Positions 4,698 to 7,040 of a stretch of 7,040 bases of DNA are shown in pieces. The notes under the pieces were generated by a model, which made no database searches, was not told the origin of the DNA, and saw only the letters and a list, made by a program, of their open reading frames with translations. Source of the DNA: Chloroflexota bacterium (GTDB lineage: Bacteria; Chloroflexota; Anaerolineae; Promineifilales; Promineifilaceae). The stretch lies in assembly GCA_008501785.1 (NCBI GenBank), contig QQUD01000972.1:1-7040 (forward strand), written 5' to 3'. Position numbers and translations under genes: made by a program. How positions within the stretch are numbered: the first letter of the stretch is position 1; every line of letters begins with the position of its first letter.

Positions 4698-5799
4698 CGA
4701 TGTCCTTTGCTTTTATCACGCCTTGATTGGTCAGCGCCCATTCGCCGGGGGTGGTTTCTTGGACCAGGCCGCGTTGAGAAAGGGCGTTGAGTGAATTTTG
4801 GACGCCGCCGCGTTGGAAGTTCATGGCGCGGAGGGCTTCGATGGAATGGGGGTGCTGCAGATTGTTGTGGTGGGCAGCCAGTTTGAAAAGGTCGGCCAGC
4901 ACAGCATCCATGCGTAAATTGCGGCGGTTGCGCTGCCGCTTGAGCCAATTCCACACCAGCCCGCGTTTGCTGGCAAACAGCAGCGAAAAAACAACGATGC
5001 TGCTGATGGACAGCACGACAACAGGGCCAGTAGATAATCCACTACCCAAACTGCTAATCAATGCGCCACTGACGCCCGCGATAGCGCCAAACATGGATGC
5101 CAGCAATACCATGATGCTGAGCCGGTCGGTCCATTGCCGTGCGGCTGCTGCCGGAGCCACGACCATCGCGCTCATGAGCACCACGCCCACAGCTTGTAGG
5201 CCAATGACAATGGCGATGACAAGCAGTGTTGTCAGCAGCATGTCAAGCCTTTGCATCGGATAGCCGAGGCTGGCCCCGAAATCACGGTCGAAACTGAGGA
5301 GCTTGAATTCTTTCCAGAAAACGGCCGTTATCACCAGCGCCACGCCACCGACAGCAGCCATCGTCATCACATCACGTTCCAGCAGCGTTGCGGCCTGTCC
5401 AAACAAAAAAGTGTTTAAACCGGCTTGACTAGCGGTGGGATTCTTTTGCAAAAAGGTGAGCAGCATCAGCCCAAATCCAAAGAAAACAGACAAAATAATG
5501 CCGAGGGCACTGTCCTCTTTGATGCGTGTGAGGCGGACAATGCTGAGTAGGAAAATTGTGCCCAGCACGCCAGCAATAGCTGCGCCCAAGATAAGCACGA
5601 GCGGCGCTTTGCTGCCGGTAAGCATAAAGGCAATCAGCACACCAGGCAATGCTGCGTGAGACATCGCATCCCCCAGCAAACTTTGGCGGCGCAGTACCGC
5701 AAACGTGCCCAATGCACCGCTGACAATGCCCAAAACGGCTGCTCCCATGGCTACGGTGCGAATTGTATAGTCGAATAATAGTTGGTTTAGTAAGTCCAT
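4684..5799 (-). CDS. Metal ABC transporter permease 1 (ABC-3 family, TroC/MntB-like) with C-terminal winged-helix-like extension
   Basis: Integral membrane subunit that pairs with permease 2 and the ATPase to import Mn2+, Zn2+ or Fe2+. Residues 1-290 are the ABC-3 permease: LRRQSLLGDAMSHAALPG at about 36-53, about eight TM helices, and VGVVLMSAMVVAPAAAARQW near two thirds of the length. ASKRGLVWNWLKRQ marks the end of the membrane domain. Residues 292-371 form a soluble tail with a helix (MDAVLADLFKLAAHH), a His cluster (H310, H311, H316, H318), a helix-turn-helix-like stretch (GGVQNSLNALSQRGLV) and a wing-like end (EWALTNQGVIKA). This pattern resembles DtxR-type winged helices. The start is 26 nt after the ATPase stop, and the bases before the ATG (CCTAAATACA) contain no Shine-Dalgarno, so translational coupling or unled initiation is likely. 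The final VGNR residues lie inside the downstream palindrome. Confidence 0.93.
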   Translation of the reverse strand: MDLLNQLLFDYTIRTVAMGAAVLGIVSGALGTFAVLRRQSLLGDAMSHAALPGVLIAFMLTGSKAPLVLILGAAIAGVLGTIFLLSIVRLTRIKEDSALGIILSVFFGFGLMLLTFLQKNPTASQAGLNTFLFGQAATLLERDVMTMAAVGGVALVITAVFWKEFKLLSFDRDFGASLGYPMQRLDMLLTTLLVIAIVIGLQAVGVVLMSAMVVAPAAAARQWTDRLSIMVLLASMFGAIAGVSGALISSLGSGLSTGPVVVLSISSIVVFSLLFASKRGLVWNWLKRQRNRRNLRMDAVLADLFKLAAHHNNLQHPHSIEALRAMNFQRGGVQNSLNALSQRGLVQETTPGEWALTNQGVIKAKDIVGNR

Positions 5800-5807
5800 T
5801 GTATTTA

Positions 5808-5879
5808 GGTATCAGGTGTCAGGTATCAGCTTTCAGCAAGAATAAGAGGTTGATTGCTGATGCCTGATGCCTGATTACC
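5808..5879. repeat. Inverted heptamer repeat at the ATPase-permease 1 junction
   Basis: Left arm 5808-5830 is GGTATCA, GGTGTCA, GGTATCA, GC. Right arm 5856-5879, read in reverse complement, is GGTAATCAGGCATCAGGCAT and then CAGC. The arms pair with one bulged base and a few mismatches across a 25-nt loop. Both have a period of 7. The right arm lies inside the ABC ATPase gene and encodes its residues 246-253; the left arm contains that gene's stop codon. Confidence 0.75.
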
Positions 5880-6614
5880 ATTTCCATTCAAAAAAGCAAT
5901 ACGTCCACCGTATGTCTTGCGTAAATTTTCTTCTGTGAAAACTTCGGTTACAGGACCGCTGGCAATGCGGCGCACGTTGAGGAGTGTCACCCAGTCAAAA
6001 TATTCGGGGACGGTTTGCAAGTCGTGATGGACGACGATGACCGTTTTTCCCGCCGCGCGCAGCTCTTTGAGCAGGTTGACGATGGCGCGTTCGGTGGTGG
6101 CATCAACACCCTGGAAGGGTTCGTCCATGAAGTAAACTTGCGCATCTTGCACCAATGCGCGTGCCAGGAAGGTGCGCTGCTGCTGCCCGCCAGATAGTTG
6201 GCTGATTTGGCGATTCGCGTAGTCAGACATGCCTACCTTTTCCAGGGCTTGCAGTGCGAGTTGGCGGTCTTGGGAAGACGGCCGTTTAAACCACCCCAAA
6301 TTGCCATATCGTCCCATCAACACCACATCGAGTACGCTGGTTGGGAAGTCCCAATCAACGCTGCCGCGCTGCGGTACATAGCCGACGAGGTGTCGTTGAT
6401 TGACGTAGGTTTGTTCATAAATCAATACTTGCCCTGCGGCAGACTTAATCAATCCCAAAATCGATTTGATCAGCGTTGTTTTGCCTGCGCCATTGGGGCC
6501 AACAATTGCCATCAAAATGCCCTCTGGCACTGTCAGGTCGATGTCCCAAAGAACAGGCTTTTCTTGGTAAGCAACCGTTAAATCTGTCACGTTTACAGCA
6601 GTTTTAATGCTCAT
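5826..6614 (-). CDS. Manganese/zinc/iron ABC transporter ATP-binding protein (TroB/SitB/MntA-like)
   Basis: Cytoplasmic ATPase subunit that powers metal uptake through the two permeases. 262 residues with all ABC motifs: Walker A GPNGAGKT (39-46), Q-loop Q82, signature LSGGQQQR (140-147), Walker B YFMDEP (161-166, catalytic E165) and switch histidine H197. The segment [17 protein letters not shown], then [14 protein letters not shown], is characteristic of the Mn/Fe/Zn uptake ATPases rather than of ZnuC (family knowledge). The core fold ends near YGGRIAFL (235-242). The last 20 residues are low-complexity and residues 246-253 are encoded by a heptamer repeat arm, so the native C-terminus was probably replaced or extended. 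Start at 6614 is supported by GGAGAA at 6628-6623, eight bases upstream. The gene begins five bases after the binding-protein stop, which indicates an operon with coupled translation. Confidence 0.95.
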   Translation of the reverse strand: MSIKTAVNVTDLTVAYQEKPVLWDIDLTVPEGILMAIVGPNGAGKTTLIKSILGLIKSAAGQVLIYEQTYVNQRHLVGYVPQRGSVDWDFPTSVLDVVLMGRYGNLGWFKRPSSQDRQLALQALEKVGMSDYANRQISQLSGGQQQRTFLARALVQDAQVYFMDEPFQGVDATTERAIVNLLKELRAAGKTVIVVHHDLQTVPEYFDWVTLLNVRRIASGPVTEVFTEENLRKTYGGRIAFLNGNGNQASGISNQPLILAES

Positions 6615-6619
6615 GATGT

Positions 6620-7040
6620 TTATTCTCCAAGGAGGGCTGTCACAATTGTGTCGATATTGTGGCGCACCATGCCCAGATAAGTGCCTTCTGGTGTATTGGT
6701 GTCGCCCATTGCATCAGAAAAGAGTGAGCCACCAATTTCAACTTCAAAACCACGGTCAGAAACGGCCGCTTGCACAGCTTCAATGGTGCGTACTGGGACC
6801 GATGATTCGACAAAGATGGCCCGTATCTCATTTTCAACGATAAAGTCAACCAACTCTTGCACATCGGCTGTGCTGGCTTCTGATTGGGTGCTGATGCCCT
6901 GTAGTCCTAGCACCTGGAAACCGTAGGCACGGCCAAAGTAGCTAAATGCATCGTGGGCTGTAATCAGCACTCGCTGCTGCTCAGGTACGAGGGCGGCTTG
7001 TTCAGCCACGTATCTATGCAGGTTGTCTAGTTCTTGTAAA
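6620..7040 (-). CDS. Metal ABC transporter substrate-binding protein (ZnuA/TroA family), partial, C-terminal 139 residues
   Basis: Extracytoplasmic metal-binding protein that delivers Mn2+/Zn2+ to the permeases. Only the C-terminal part is inside the window; the frame stays open to position 7040, and the GTG at 7009-7007 is an internal valine, not a start. Cluster 9 features are clear. [14 protein letters not shown] carries a His ligand (6953-6955). GLQGIST follows. IFVESSVP carries the Glu ligand (6806-6808). LFSDAMG carries the Asp ligand (6713-6715), followed by [11 protein letters not shown]. Those three correspond to ligands two to four of the PsaA/TroA sites (family knowledge); the first His would be in the missing N-terminal half, together with the signal peptide. 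It is the first gene of the four-gene importer cluster seen here. Mn versus Zn cannot be settled from this part. Confidence 0.93.
   Translation of the reverse strand, partial: LQELDNLHRYVAEQAALVPEQQRVLITAHDAFSYFGRAYGFQVLGLQGISTQSEASTADVQELVDFIVENEIRAIFVESSVPVRTIEAVQAAVSDRGFEVEIGGSLFSDAMGDTNTPEGTYLGMVRHNIDTIVTALLGE
6623..6628 (-). promoter_or_regulatory. Ribosome-binding site of the ABC ATPase gene
   Basis: GGAGAA on the minus strand, eight bases before the ATG at 6614. It overlaps the end of the binding-protein gene and is the only strong Shine-Dalgarno in the importer operon within this window; permease 1 has none. Confidence 0.7.

Larger units (their letters stand above)
58..6285. repeat. 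Dispersed palindromic octamer ACGGCCGT, ten exact copies
   Basis: Exact copies start at 58, 196, 1146, 2487, 3342, 3380, 3574, 4058, 5321 and 6278. Six are the longer palindrome AACGGCCGTT. Two one-base variants (ACGGCCGC) are at 4610 and 6762. All lie inside coding sequence and are read in all three frames: as Thr-Ala-Val, Asn/Asp-Gly-Arg, and within Lys-Arg-Pro. It is a genome-style oligonucleotide bias, not a single element. Confidence 0.85.

Noticed and set aside
4787..5263. 158-residue open frame on the plus strand
   Set aside because: Antisense to permease 1; composition is shadow-like and it has no family features.
4656..5879. Heptamer inverted repeats as insertion-sequence ends
   Set aside because: No transposase lies between them, the repeats differ in sequence, and there are no target duplications.
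6620..7009. Binding protein starting at the GTG at 7009
   Set aside because: The frame continues upstream to the window edge with family-like sequence, and a start here would drop the signal peptide and the N-terminal lobe.

Overview
The window is a metal-homeostasis island from a bacterium, with a composition of roughly 50% GC. It holds six protein genes and several structured repeats. The phylum is an inference: the Tro/Mnt-type ABC genes, the Cys-rich heavy-metal ATPase and an abundant ACGGCCGT palindrome fit a Chloroflexota (Anaerolineae/Ardenticatenia-like) genome. No rRNA or marker gene is present to prove it.

Layout from left to right. (1) Positions 1-1967, minus strand: a P1B-type heavy-metal ATPase (Zn/Cd/Pb class), cut off at its 3' end by the window edge just after GDGIN. 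It carries two unusual extra cysteine clusters. (2) Positions 1968-2224: a 257-bp divergent intergenic region. It holds a MerR-type promoter for the ATPase (20-bp spacer over a 22-bp dyad), a REP/BIME-like double hairpin in the predicted ATPase leader, a decayed heptamer-repeat tract, and a perfect TATAAT box and Shine-Dalgarno for the next gene. (3) Positions 2225-2647, plus strand: sufE, a sulfur acceptor for Fe-S cluster assembly. (4) Positions 2649-2713: a 25-bp hairpin filling the gap between convergent genes. (5) Positions 2720-3475, minus strand: a MerR-family regulator with an unrecognised C-terminal domain. (6) Positions 3544-7040, minus strand: a TroABCD/Mnt/Sit-type ABC metal importer transcribed as binding protein (5' part missing), ATPase, permease 1, permease 2. 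Both permeases end in an extra domain of about 80 residues that looks like a winged helix.

How the genes fit together: the ABC system should bring in Mn2+ (or Zn2+/Fe2+) and the P-type ATPase should export toxic soft divalent metal. The MerR protein is a candidate sensor for the ATPase promoter, although it lacks the usual ZntR/CadR cysteine pattern. SufE links the locus to Fe-S assembly, a target of metal stress.

Three features stand out. First, three gene junctions carry inverted repeats whose arms are different sequences but share a 7-nt internal period; one of them encodes the C-terminal tail of the ABC ATPase. Second, the palindrome ACGGCCGT occurs ten times in 7 kb, against about 0.1 expected at uniform base composition. 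Third, a composite hairpin element ahead of the P-type ATPase has two inverted copies that differ by exactly compensatory base-pair changes.
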